Source: an uncultured Actinomycetes bacterium (GTDB taxonomy: Bacteria > Actinomycetota > Acidimicrobiia > Acidimicrobiales > RAAP-2). Taken from it: a stretch of 64,000 nucleotides of DNA. This document shows, in pieces, positions 7,900 to 16,445 of this stretch (within the stretch, counting starts at the first letter, position 1; each line of letters begins with the position of its first letter). The stretch spans positions 62,001-126,000 of the forward strand of contig CAIKNP010000001.1 of the NCBI GenBank assembly GCA_903828785.1. The letters run 5' to 3'. A program made the position numbers and the translations under genes. A model generated the notes under the pieces. The model was not told the DNA's origin. It made no database searches and worked only from the letters and a program-made list of their open reading frames with translations.

Positions 7900-10068
7900 A
7901 TGCTCAATGCGCCCCAAGCCCCCAAACGTCCCTACGAGATCACCCGGCACGGCGACACCCGTGTTGACCCGTACTACTGGCTAATGAACCGCGAGGACCC
8001 GGAAGTTCTCGAGCACCTTCGGGCTGAGAACGCCTTCGCTGACGAGGCCCTCAGCGGTCAACGAGAGCTTCGAGAGACGCTCTTCACAGAATTCAAAAAC
8101 CGTATTGAGGAAACCGATATCTCGGTACCCATTCGCCGCGGTGCCTACTGGGTCTACGACCGCACCCTGGAAGATCTCGAGTACCCGATCATTTGCCGGC
8201 TCCCCGTGACGTCGAGCGATCCGACGCCCCCAGTCATCGATCCCCGAAATCCTCCCGCCGAAGAGCAGATCGTGCTCGACGAGAATGTGGAGGCCAGCGG
8301 TCACGACTTCCTCTCCGTGGGGGTTCTCTCGGTGAGCCCCGATGACGCCTGGGTGGCGGTAGGGGTGGACCACGACGGTGACGAATTACACCGGGTAACG
8401 TTCCGCCCCCTGAACGGACAGGTCGGCGTCGACGACGAACTCGTCGATGTTGGTTACGGCCTAACGTGGGCGCCGGACTCGCGCCACTGCTTCTACACCC
8501 GAGTAGACCACACACTTCGACCCTTTCAAATCTGGCGCCACGAGCTCGGAACCGCTAGTGAGCACGACGAGTTGGTCTGGGAAGAAACTGACCCTGAATT
8601 CACCGTCTCGGTTAGCCGCAGCCTCGACAAGCAAATGCTTTTTTTGGCCATCAGCGCCTCGATGACTACCGAGATTCGCTACCTGTCCGCTCACAACCCC
8701 ACGGGCAACTTCACGGTTTTTGAAGCCCGTCAGCACGGCATTGAGTACGACCTGGACCACTTCTCTCGTCCGGATGGATCGGCGTGGTGGATCAAAGTCA
8801 CGAACGAAGACGCGAAGGATTTCCGGGCCCTGGCTCGCCCCGTTTCGGGGGGCCAGTGGCGTGAGATTGTGGCGCAACGTCCCGGGTGTCGACTAGACGG
8901 AGTAGAAGCCTTCGAAAAGTTTGTCGTGCTCGTGGAACGATTCGAAGGTCGCCCCAGTGTTCGCTACGTTCGGGTACTCGACGGTGATGACCCCTTTGGG
9001 GACGACTTTTTTGAGCGCGCCGTGATGGTTGACCCTCGGCACAGTCCGGCGGCCGTTTACCTTTCGGCCAACGCCGAATACGACAGCAATCTTCTACGCA
9101 TCCAAGTAACTTCCATGGTCACCCCACGCTACGTCGCAGACCTAGTGGTGGCGACAGGCGAAGAGCTTCGTCGCAAACAGCAGACCGTCAAGGGTGGCTA
9201 CGACGAGCGTGACTACGTGACGGCTCGTATTTGGGTACCGGCCAGCGATGGCGTGTCGATCCCCGCCACGGTGGTGGCTCGCCGGGGGGTCATCAACGTG
9301 GCGGCCGACGGAAGTGTCGACGTGCCCGCGCCCGCCCCCACCGTCCTCTACGGTTACGGCTCCTACGAGCACTCGACTGACCCCTACTTTTCGGCGATGC
9401 GCCTCAGCTTGCTCGAACGTGGCGTCATCTACGTCATCGCGCACGTTCGGGGCGGTGGAGAGATGGGCCGGGCTTGGTACGAAATGGGGCGCCTCGAACA
9501 AAAGCCCACGACCTTTTCGGATTTCGTGCGCGTGGCGCGCTTCCTCGTCGACGCCGGCTGGACGACGCCCGCCCAGCTCGCCGCCCGCGGCGGATCCGCC
9601 GGCGGGTTGTTGATGGGAGCGGTGATGAACCTCGCCCCCGAACTCTTCGCCGCCATCGTCGCCGATGTACCCTTCGTCGACGCTCTGACGACGATGCTCG
9701 ACGCTTCCCTTCCGCTGACCACCGGAGAATGGGAAGAATGGGGTAATCCCGACGCCAGCGAAGTGACCTACCGCATTATGAAGGCCTACTCCCCTTACGA
9801 CAACGTGAGCGCCACGAACCCCGACGGTACGGTGCGCACCTACCCTCACCTCCTCGCCTGCGGAGGTCTCAACGACTCACGCGTGGGTTTCTGGGAGCCG
9901 GCTAAGTGGGTGCAGAAGCTCCGAGACGCCAACGAAAACAACCTGGCCCTGTTACGCACGGAGATGGGTTCGGGGCACGGTGGCCCGTCGGGACGCTACG
10001 ACTCCTGGCGTGACGAAGCACTGATCGTGGCCTTCTTGCTCAGCGAAATTGGTGCGGACCGCTCCTAA
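7900..10068 (+). CDS. ptrB: Oligopeptidase B-type prolyl oligopeptidase (S9A)
   Basis: 722-aa serine peptidase cleaving short peptides, typically after basic residues. The N-terminal beta-propeller (PYYWLMNRED start) is followed by an alpha/beta hydrolase domain with VLYGYGSYE, the nucleophile in GGSAGG (about S566), the aspartate region GGLNDSRVGFWEPAKW and the histidine in GSGHGG. An ATG at 7900 starts the conserved PYEITRHGDTRVDPYYWL block. Upstream in-frame codons from 7819 overlap the sufB control region and look non-coding. No Shine-Dalgarno is seen; CAGAGT lies six bases before the ATG, consistent with a leaderless start. The 3' end overlaps a convergent gene by 4 bp. Confidence 0.93.
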   Translation: MLNAPQAPKRPYEITRHGDTRVDPYYWLMNREDPEVLEHLRAENAFADEALSGQRELRETLFTEFKNRIEETDISVPIRRGAYWVYDRTLEDLEYPIICRLPVTSSDPTPPVIDPRNPPAEEQIVLDENVEASGHDFLSVGVLSVSPDDAWVAVGVDHDGDELHRVTFRPLNGQVGVDDELVDVGYGLTWAPDSRHCFYTRVDHTLRPFQIWRHELGTASEHDELVWEETDPEFTVSVSRSLDKQMLFLAISASMTTEIRYLSAHNPTGNFTVFEARQHGIEYDLDHFSRPDGSAWWIKVTNEDAKDFRALARPVSGGQWREIVAQRPGCRLDGVEAFEKFVVLVERFEGRPSVRYVRVLDGDDPFGDDFFERAVMVDPRHSPAAVYLSANAEYDSNLLRIQVTSMVTPRYVADLVVATGEELRRKQQTVKGGYDERDYVTARIWVPASDGVSIPATVVARRGVINVAADGSVDVPAPAPTVLYGYGSYEHSTDPYFSAMRLSLLERGVIYVIAHVRGGGEMGRAWYEMGRLEQKPTTFSDFVRVARFLVDAGWTTPAQLAARGGSAGGLLMGAVMNLAPELFAAIVADVPFVDALTTMLDASLPLTTGEWEEWGNPDASEVTYRIMKAYSPYDNVSATNPDGTVRTYPHLLACGGLNDSRVGFWEPAKWVQKLRDANENNLALLRTEMGSGHGGPSGRYDSWRDEALIVAFLLSEIGADRS

Positions 10069-10487
10069 TAGAGGTGCAGGGCGAGCACAACTATGACCAG
10101 CACGGCGACCACTCCAGCCGCCATGGTTCGCTTACTTTGACGTTTGCGGCGGCTGCGCAACTGCGGCACGCGGCGCATTGAACGCTCGAGGGCCCACTGT
10201 TCATCGTGTCGTTCTTTAGAAGAGAGCGACGGGAGCGGCGCTGGGGGAATCTCGCCGAAGATCAGCTCCCCCGAGTGTTCAATTCGAGGAGCTTCGGGCG
10301 TGCTTGGTTCATCCGGCGCCTGGTCACCATCGAGCATTTTGAAGCCCCGTGAGGGCGGGTAGGGCGATGGTGGGCGCAAGAATTCGGGCGCGATTTCTGG
10401 CGTACGTCGCCGGTCCTCGAGCCAGCGCCAGGCCGCGAGACCAACGAGGGCGAGAACGACGAGCAGGCCGGCAATCTTGATAATCAC
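10065..10487 (-). CDS. Small hypothetical protein with a membrane segment at each end
   Basis: 140-aa protein of unknown function. It has a hydrophobic segment at residues 3-20 (AGLLVVLALVGLAAW), a Pro/Glu-rich middle containing PPSPYPPSR, a basic stretch RSRRKRQSKR and a second hydrophobic segment at the very C-terminus (AAGVVAVLVIVVLALHL). The GTG start has an AGGGGTGG ribosome-binding site just upstream. The two terminal membrane anchors with a charged middle suggest a hairpin in the membrane. No catalytic motif is visible. It is convergent with oligopeptidase B. Confidence 0.72.
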   Translation of the reverse strand: MIIKIAGLLVVLALVGLAAWRWLEDRRRTPEIAPEFLRPPSPYPPSRGFKMLDGDQAPDEPSTPEAPRIEHSGELIFGEIPPAPLPSLSSKERHDEQWALERSMRRVPQLRSRRKRQSKRTMAAGVVAVLVIVVLALHLY

Positions 10488-10559
10488 TTCCCACCCCTTC
10501 GCGTCCGTCTAAGCAACATTCGTAGCGTAGCGACTGGCTCTGACCTTCGCCGATTTCTC

Positions 10560-11030
10560 CTAGGCCAAACGACGAAACTGACCGCGGTAGTAAACGAAGG
10601 GTTCGCTGTCTTCGAAGGCGAGGGCATCCACGGCGACCACGACCAAATCATGGTCGCCGTAGGTCGTGCTGGCGCTAACTTGACCCGACACGTGGGCGCA
10701 AGCCCCAGTCATGAGGGGGGCGCCATTGGGGGCGAGGTGCCACGCTACCCCCGCGAACTTGTCAATGCCCGAGGTCGCGAATTGAACCGCGACCGCCTCA
10801 TCGTCGTGCCCCAAGACACTGATGCCCACTGCCGACACCGAACGCATCTTCGACCACGAATTCCCGTCCACGGCCGCCGCGAACATCACGAGAGGCGGGG
10901 TCAAGGAGAGTGAGCTGAAGGACTGACAGGTAAAACCCACGGGACCATCGTCGGTCATCACCGCGACGACGACCACCCCGCTGGCGTAGCGACCCAGCGC
11001 CTGCTTGAAGTCCTCGATCGGAAATGCCAT
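10560..11030 (-). CDS. Flavin reductase family (FMN-binding split-barrel) protein
   Basis: 156-aa flavin reductase-like protein. Family cues: the opening FKQALGRYASGVVVVA, GFTCQSFSSLSLTPPLVMF (flavin-contacting loop) and the C-terminal DHDLVVVAVDA followed by PFVYYRGQFRRL. Such proteins reduce FMN/FAD with NAD(P)H, often for a partner monooxygenase. No monooxygenase gene is adjacent, so the partner is unknown. Its ATG overlaps the mutY stop by one base (TGATG), so it is translationally coupled to mutY, which is more likely a housekeeping arrangement than a functional link. Confidence 0.88.
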   Translation of the reverse strand: MAFPIEDFKQALGRYASGVVVVAVMTDDGPVGFTCQSFSSLSLTPPLVMFAAAVDGNSWSKMRSVSAVGISVLGHDDEAVAVQFATSGIDKFAGVAWHLAPNGAPLMTGACAHVSGQVSASTTYGDHDLVVVAVDALAFEDSEPFVYYRGQFRRLA

Positions 11031-11935
11031 CAGCGCACCTTAACGGGCGAAGTACTGCCCAAGGTCCAACGGCCTCGTTCCTTCGTTATCAAACCGTCGC
11101 TCTGGAGAGAAGTCAGCACGCGCTGGCTGCGTTCCGGATCCCATCCTTCCAGCAGAGCGCGCATCGTCAACACACTCGTCTCGCCACTGCGAAGTTGGGC
11201 GAGCACTCGGCCTCGTAATTGACGATCCGAACCTTCGAAGCGGCTTTGGGGCTTTGACACCCCCGCGGAGCCCGGGGCCGGATCGGCACCGCCCTCTTGG
11301 TACCAGCGACAATCGCGACGCAGTGGGCAGTCAGCGCATCGGGGGGTTCGCGCGCAGAATTGCGCGCCCACGTCCAAGAGCGCTTGATTGAATCGGGCGC
11401 TCTCTTTCGCGGGCACGACGCGCTCGGCGTAGTTCTGAGCGGTCCTTGCATCGATAGCTGCATTGGCCACGTAACGCGCCAGAACCCGCCCCACGTTGGT
11501 GTCAACCACGGCCGTTGCTTCGCCGAAGGCGAATGACGCTATGGCGTTGGCGGTGTACGGCCCCACACCGGGGAGGGTGAGGAGGTCCTCGACCCTACGC
11601 GGGACTTCGCCCCCAAACATTTCCACGATTGCCTGGGCGCTTTGGTGAAGGAACTTCGCCCGACGATGAAAACCCAATCCCGCCCAGGCGACGAGCACGT
11701 CGGCGAGGGGTGCCGTAGCGCAAGCCGAAGGGGTGGGAAAGCTAGCCATGAATCGACGCCAGGGCTCAATGACCCGGCTGGTCTGGGTCTGCTGCAGCAT
11801 GAACTCTGAGACAACAATGGCCCAAGGATTCGCACAAGCTATCCAGGGTAAATCACGCCCCAGTTGGGGTGCCGAGCGGCGAAGGTTTCTCCGCAGTGAC
11901 GCGAGCCTTTGCGTGGCGACATCGTCCGCCGCCAT
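11030..11935 (-). CDS. mutY: MutY adenine DNA glycosylase
   Basis: 301-aa HhH-GPD glycosylase that removes A mispaired with 8-oxoguanine. Seen: SEFMLQQTQTSRV with the catalytic-region Glu, helix-hairpin-helix LPGVGPYTANAIASF, catalytic Asp in AVVDTNVGRV, and the Fe-S cysteines CARTPRCADCPLRRDC. The first cluster spacing is C-x5-C here, one residue shorter than the usual C-x6-C. The C-terminus is short, ending in a winged-helix-like segment rather than a full Nudix-like 8-oxoG recognition domain, as in other actinobacterial MutY proteins. It is coupled to the downstream flavin reductase gene. Confidence 0.93.
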   Translation of the reverse strand: MAADDVATQRLASLRRNLRRSAPQLGRDLPWIACANPWAIVVSEFMLQQTQTSRVIEPWRRFMASFPTPSACATAPLADVLVAWAGLGFHRRAKFLHQSAQAIVEMFGGEVPRRVEDLLTLPGVGPYTANAIASFAFGEATAVVDTNVGRVLARYVANAAIDARTAQNYAERVVPAKESARFNQALLDVGAQFCARTPRCADCPLRRDCRWYQEGGADPAPGSAGVSKPQSRFEGSDRQLRGRVLAQLRSGETSVLTMRALLEGWDPERSQRVLTSLQSDGLITKERGRWTLGSTSPVKVR

Positions 11936-11940
11936 ACGAC

Positions 11941-12375
11941 TTAGAGAATGTCGTCGGTCAGCGGACGAGTTGAAAAGGAGACGGTCGAGCCCTCGAGCGA
12001 GTCGCCGTCGATGACGAGCCGCCAGGTAAAGCGGTGAGCGGGCGGCAGTGGGATGGGGCCAAAGTTAATGCCCATGGGCACGACCACGGACGTACCCGGC
12101 AGGGCATCCAAGGGAGTGGTCGCTGAAAAGTCGCCACGCACTTCGACACTCTGGGGGCCCTCGGGGGTGTCGAGCATGACGAGTTGCCCATCGGCGTCTT
12201 CGAGAAAGAGCTCCCAGTGGTGATTACGATCGAATTCGGGCGGCGAGACTTCAATTTTTATGGCGATACCGGCGGGCGTGGGCTGCGGGCCCGTTACGGT
12301 CCAACCTCCGCCGAGAATATAGAGTTTGCCATCAGCTACTTGGACGGCATCGGCGAGCATAAGCGTTACGTTCAT
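11941..12375 (-). CDS. DUF6941-like conserved protein
   Basis: 144-aa protein whose opening (MNVTLMLADAVQVADGKLYILGGGW) matches a conserved actinobacterial family that I recall as DUF6941. It looks all-beta, with no signal peptide and no catalytic motif. The ATG at 12375 is chosen because the conserved block starts there and because TAGTCT sits seven bases upstream without a Shine-Dalgarno (leaderless pattern). An upstream in-frame extension to 12432 would overlap that promoter-like site. It lies 5 bp after mutY on the same strand, but its reading direction places it upstream of mutY, so the three genes 12375-10560 may be cotranscribed. Confidence 0.8.
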   Translation of the reverse strand: MNVTLMLADAVQVADGKLYILGGGWTVTGPQPTPAGIAIKIEVSPPEFDRNHHWELFLEDADGQLVMLDTPEGPQSVEVRGDFSATTPLDALPGTSVVVPMGINFGPIPLPPAHRFTWRLVIDGDSLEGSTVSFSTRPLTDDIL

Positions 12376-12508
12376 GCTTGCCAGACTAGGTGAGATGCGA
12401 ATTCTTAGGTGACACATCGTTTTATGGACCACCCACCATCAGGGATTTCGTTGATTGAAGCCTTCGGCAAGGACTGGCCGCGCGGAGCCAAGCATTAACC
12501 TTGCCTCT

Positions 12509-13606
12509 ATGACTTTGGTCGAGCGTTCTGAGCGCCGCTTCGCGTCGAGTTGGCTACCAAGTACTTGGACCCAGCGTTTCTTCGTGGCAACGGCTGTCTT
12601 CGCATTACTGGCGGGACTAGCGACCACCTCGACGGCTTCGGCGGCCACGATCGCTCAGGAGAAGGCCCAAGCGGCCTCTCTCTACAGCCAAATTCAGCGC
12701 ATTAACTTCACGACCCAAGAACTAGGCCAGCGTTACGACCTCGCCCACCTAAAACTCAACCGTATGGTCAACCAAATTCGCAACACCAAGGCGATAGTGA
12801 AAAGCATCGACAAGGACGTAAAGGTGGGTAGGAAGCAACTCAAAGCCGACGCCATTTTCGCCTTCGTTACCAATGGCGGCGTTAGCGCGAGCAATCCTCT
12901 CTTCGCCACCAGTGCCACGACGCTGGGGCCAACCAACGTCTACAACACACTCGCGGAGGGCAATGTCGGTTCGGCAGTGGCCCGACTCAGGAATGACCGC
13001 TTACAACTGACCCAGGAGCGCAGCCTGTTGCGCTCCGAGGTGGCCGCGGCGGCCCATCAGAACTATCTGGCCGAGCAGTCCTACGCCCGAGCCCGGGGCC
13101 TTGATCGCACGCTCAATGCCGATCTCGCCCGTATTAAAGGACGCATTGCTTCGTACTACAACGCCCTCGCGGCGGCCGCGGCCGCCCGTTCCGCGGCGGC
13201 GCTGCAAAGCTCGCAACCGACGAGTGGATCGAACGGCGCTCCACCCCCCAACTCCGTGGGCGCTATTGCCGTGAAGGCCGCAGAAAGCTTTATTGGCGTT
13301 CCCTATTGCTGGGGTGGCGCGTCGCGTTCGTGCGTCGACTGTTCGGGGTTAGTGATGCTGGCCTACGACGCCGCCGGCATCTACTTCTCGCACTACTCCG
13401 GCGCGATGTACCAAGACACCCAGCCGGTTCCCTTGTGGAACATCCAACCAGGGGACCTCCTCTTTTACGGCTACGGGGGTGACGAACACGTCGCCATGTA
13501 CGTGGGGGGTGGCCAGATGATTGAAGCGCCCTTTACCGGGTCCTACGTCCACATAACGCCCATCCGTCTGGGCTACGGCTTCGCCGGCGTGGGTCGACCC
13601 CGCTAG
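12509..13606 (+). CDS. Secreted NlpC/P60 peptidoglycan endopeptidase with coiled-coil region
   Basis: 365-aa RipA-like cell-wall hydrolase. Order: signal sequence at about 22-46 (FFVATAVFALLAGL then TASA), a long helical coiled-coil region (about 48-225), an Ala-rich and Ser/Pro linker, then an NlpC/P60 domain (about 250-365) with catalytic Cys in CVDCSGLVMLAYDAAG, His in DEHVAMYVGGG and the third polar residue as Glu in MIEAP. It cleaves D-Glu-mDAP-type stem-peptide bonds during cell separation. The ATG at 12509 is preceded by TAACCT plus seven bases, with no ribosome-binding site. It is followed closely by an Lgt-like and a PLD-like gene. Confidence 0.92.
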   Translation: MTLVERSERRFASSWLPSTWTQRFFVATAVFALLAGLATTSTASAATIAQEKAQAASLYSQIQRINFTTQELGQRYDLAHLKLNRMVNQIRNTKAIVKSIDKDVKVGRKQLKADAIFAFVTNGGVSASNPLFATSATTLGPTNVYNTLAEGNVGSAVARLRNDRLQLTQERSLLRSEVAAAAHQNYLAEQSYARARGLDRTLNADLARIKGRIASYYNALAAAAAARSAAALQSSQPTSGSNGAPPPNSVGAIAVKAAESFIGVPYCWGGASRSCVDCSGLVMLAYDAAGIYFSHYSGAMYQDTQPVPLWNIQPGDLLFYGYGGDEHVAMYVGGGQMIEAPFTGSYVHITPIRLGYGFAGVGRPR

Positions 13607-13608
13607 TC

Positions 13609-14373
13609 GTGGCGGCGCTTCCCCTCGGCTTTCACCTCGGTCCGCTCTACTTTCACCTCTACGGCCTGGGCCTCGCCATTGCGGCCTTTGTCGCCTACGA
13701 GTACGCCGAACGTCGATTGCGCCAGCGCGACATTTCTACCGCCCCCTTCGCCCGTTTCGCGACTGGACTGGTGATTTCGGGCCTACTCGGCGCCCGCCTG
13801 GCCAATATCGCCACCAACTGGCCCTATTACGCCGGCCACCTCAATCGGTGCTTCGCCATCTGGCAGGGGGGACTCGCGAGTTTCGGCGGCATCGCCCTCG
13901 CCCTGCCCTACGCCTTCTGGGCCCTGCGGCGGTATTGGCCCGAGATTCCGCGTCTGGCCTTTAGCGACTCACTCATTCCAGCGCTCGCGGCGGGCTGGGC
14001 GCTGGGGCGAGTACTGGGCCCACAATTCATGATCAACGGCGGCGGCCACCTCAGCCATCAGTGGTTCGCGATGGCCTACCACGGACAAGCGGGCCGGCGC
14101 ATTCCCGTGCCCCTGATTCAAGGAATCGAAGACGGCTTGCTCTGGGCTGGGCTGCTTCTCTTTCAACGTCGCTCCCCCAGGATCGGTCTCGTCAGCGCCA
14201 CCGCCATGATTATCTGGGGGCTCGTTCGGGCCCTCGACGAACACTGGCTCCTCGGGCAAGAATCTCGCTCGGGGTCAATTGGCGTTCAACTGGCCGGCCT
14301 CGTCTTAGCTCTCGGCGGACTCGTCATCATTCTGCGTAGTCGCCGAAGTGCGTACCTGGAAACGGCGTCGTGA
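13609..14373 (+). CDS. Divergent prolipoprotein diacylglyceryl transferase (Lgt)-like membrane protein
   Basis: 254-aa polytopic membrane protein with about seven hydrophobic segments. Lgt traits: an N-terminal YFHLYGLGLAIA segment, FAIWQGGLASFGG matching the Lgt WQGGxSxHGG loop, ALGRVLGPQFMINGGG in the place of the GRxGNFxN signature, and RALDE matching the C-terminal Arg/Glu pair. The His of the WQGG loop (H103 in E. coli) is Phe here and the signature is altered. It may be an inactive or re-purposed paralog rather than the housekeeping enzyme. The GTG at 13609 starts 3 bp after the NlpC/P60 stop, and its own stop overlaps the next start (GTGA). Confidence 0.75.
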   Translation: MAALPLGFHLGPLYFHLYGLGLAIAAFVAYEYAERRLRQRDISTAPFARFATGLVISGLLGARLANIATNWPYYAGHLNRCFAIWQGGLASFGGIALALPYAFWALRRYWPEIPRLAFSDSLIPALAAGWALGRVLGPQFMINGGGHLSHQWFAMAYHGQAGRRIPVPLIQGIEDGLLWAGLLLFQRRSPRIGLVSATAMIIWGLVRALDEHWLLGQESRSGSIGVQLAGLVLALGGLVIILRSRRSAYLETAS

Positions 14374-15365
14374 AGCGACGGGTGCACGGTACTCGCACCC
14401 TGGTGGCGGCCTTGGTCATTTTCGCCGGAATCGCTGTTTCGATCACCTCTACTGGAGCCACGAATGCCACGTCGCCACTAGCGAAACTGTGGGTTGAACC
14501 GGCCGCGGGGTACGGCTTCCTCGACAGCGCCGTCAACAGCGCGCATCACTCCATCGAACTGTCCATGTACGAACTCAAGGATCCCGTCATGGAGTCGGCC
14601 CTCGCCGGCGCAGCGCGGCGGGGGCTTAGGGTGCGGGTCTTGCTGAACGCGGATTACCTGGGGCGCAGCGAGAACGCCTCCGCCGCCCAGTATCTTTCCC
14701 GTCGAGGTGTTCACGTGACCTGGGCCGCCGCCCACACCATTTTTCACGCTAAGTACCTGTTGGTTGACGCGACCCGCGCCTACATTGGCTCGGGTAACTT
14801 CGTCGCCTACGACTACCCCAACACCCGTGACTTCTGGGTACTCGACACCAGTCCCCAGGACCTCGTGGCGATTCGGGCCGTGTTCACTAGTGACCTTCAC
14901 GGCACCAGCAATACGGTGAGCCCCAGCAACGGTCTGGTCTGGAGTCCGGGCTCAGAGCCCGCCCTCCTGCGCCTCATTGCCAGCGCCCGGCACACTTTGC
15001 TCATCGAAAACGAAGAAATGTATTCCTACGGCATCGAAGACGCTTTGGTGGCCGCCGCCGAGCGGGGTGTCGCCGTCACCGTCGTGATGACGGCCCAGGC
15101 GAGGTACTACTCCGACCTGACCTACTTGGCCCAGCACGGAATCCACGTGCGGCTCTTGACCAGTGCGCAGCTCTATATTCACGCCAAGACCATCTGCGTG
15201 GACTGCGTCGGTACCAGCGGCACGGCTTTCGTCGGGAGTATCAACTACTCGACGTCGTCGCTCAGCTACAACCGTGAACTGGGCGTGAGCAGCAGCACGC
15301 CATCGGTGGTGAGTCTTCTTCGCAGCACCATCGAGGGCGACGCCGGACGCGGCGCCCCGCTTTAG
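14370..15365 (+). CDS. Exported phospholipase D-like protein
   Basis: 331-aa protein with an N-terminal signal or anchor (TLVAALVIFAGIAVSI) and two PLD half-sites. The first HKD motif is HAKYLLVD followed by IGSGN; the second is HAKTICVD followed by VGSINYSTSS. Both contain H-x-K-x4-D, so the enzyme is probably active on phospholipids, cardiolipin-type substrates or nucleic acid outside the membrane. It starts with GTG overlapping the Lgt-like stop by 4 bp, forming a three-gene envelope unit with the NlpC/P60 hydrolase. The substrate cannot be told from sequence. Confidence 0.88.
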   Translation: MKRRVHGTRTLVAALVIFAGIAVSITSTGATNATSPLAKLWVEPAAGYGFLDSAVNSAHHSIELSMYELKDPVMESALAGAARRGLRVRVLLNADYLGRSENASAAQYLSRRGVHVTWAAAHTIFHAKYLLVDATRAYIGSGNFVAYDYPNTRDFWVLDTSPQDLVAIRAVFTSDLHGTSNTVSPSNGLVWSPGSEPALLRLIASARHTLLIENEEMYSYGIEDALVAAAERGVAVTVVMTAQARYYSDLTYLAQHGIHVRLLTSAQLYIHAKTICVDCVGTSGTAFVGSINYSTSSLSYNRELGVSSSTPSVVSLLRSTIEGDAGRGAPL

Positions 15366-15372
15366 GCTTGAG

Positions 15373-16383
15373 CTACAAGAGCAGGTTCCATTCAGCGTCG
15401 CTGAGTTGGCCCAACTTGGTCACCGTGTCGTCCATCGCTACGGCGAATCGACGATCGTCAATGTAGGAAAGGTGATCGAGCCCCAGGCGGCGCCAGGGTT
15501 GAAAGAGGACGCGATGCACGAAGGGATCGGAGTAGATGCCTCGGACCAGTAGGGTCGTGGCCGAACCCGCCACGACCAGGGCTGGACGAATTTTGGAATG
15601 CACCTCCGGAGCGGCGGGGTCGACCGCGTCAAAGGGGACATCGGTCATTACCACCCAGCCCGCCAGAGGGTGAGTGGGTTCAAAGAGCGCTTGCTCGGTG
15701 GGGGTCAGCATGATGTCTCGGCGGCTCAGGTCGACCACGGGCACGGCGGCCACCGGCTTCGGGGTCGTTGCGACCTGAACCTTCGGCTTCTTCTCGTACT
15801 TCACCTTGGGTGCTCGGGCCTTTTCGGCTTGAAGCTTCTTCCGGGCCTTTTCCTCTTCGCGTCGCAGTCGTCGCTGTTCGAGGACCGCGGCATCTTGTTC
15901 CTTCGGACTTAGGAGTGAATTGCTCCCTACGGTGATCGTGAGGTCAGGGAGTTGCAGGTCATCTCCTTCGTCGAGCAACTGTCGACAAACACTCGCGGCG
16001 GGAAACTCTTGGCCAGCCGCCAGGGCCAATACGGCAATCACGTCATTGCGACTCGCGCCCTGGGCCCGCAATGCCCCTATCGCTTCACTCAGCTGCTCGT
16101 GGTTGGGATTCTCCGCGTGGTCACCGAGCAAGGCGACCACTTGTTCGAGTGGCTGCATGGACAAGAACTCCAGCAGACTGTTCACCGCATCAATCGGCGC
16201 ACCCGCGGCGAAACCCAACAGGTCGTGTTTTTTCTGCAGGCTCTTGAGCGGAACGGCCACTACCGCCGGCAACTTCACACCGTCCAAATGCATCTCATCG
16301 ATGATGGCGAAAATCTCATCGGCGTCCATCGCGGCAATCGCGCGACGCATCAAATCGTGGGGACTGGCGGTAATTGCGGACAT
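15373..16383 (-). CDS. Unknown protein with predicted PemK/MazF-like C-terminal domain
   Basis: 336-aa protein. Residues 1-155 are predicted all-helical and I do not recognise them. Residues 165-205 are a highly charged Glu/Arg/Lys coiled coil. Residues 240-336 resemble the PemK/MazF beta-barrel: GWVVMTDVPF opening, IRPALVV (266-271), then GLDHLSYIDDRRF and TKLGQLSDAEW, the order seen in MazF-family proteins (RPxxVV, then SxV, then the LGxLSxxE helix). No antitoxin-like gene is adjacent. The ATG has an AGAGGAA ribosome-binding site. Toxin activity is unproven; the N-terminal half could act as a built-in antitoxin or targeting part (inference). Confidence 0.68.
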   Translation of the reverse strand: MSAITASPHDLMRRAIAAMDADEIFAIIDEMHLDGVKLPAVVAVPLKSLQKKHDLLGFAAGAPIDAVNSLLEFLSMQPLEQVVALLGDHAENPNHEQLSEAIGALRAQGASRNDVIAVLALAAGQEFPAASVCRQLLDEGDDLQLPDLTITVGSNSLLSPKEQDAAVLEQRRLRREEEKARKKLQAEKARAPKVKYEKKPKVQVATTPKPVAAVPVVDLSRRDIMLTPTEQALFEPTHPLAGWVVMTDVPFDAVDPAAPEVHSKIRPALVVAGSATTLLVRGIYSDPFVHRVLFQPWRRLGLDHLSYIDDRRFAVAMDDTVTKLGQLSDAEWNLLL

Positions 16384-16445
16384 GAACTTCCTCTTTTAAG
16401 TGGTTCTCTATCGTGCCACAACGAAGTGCCGAGCCGGAGTGGACG

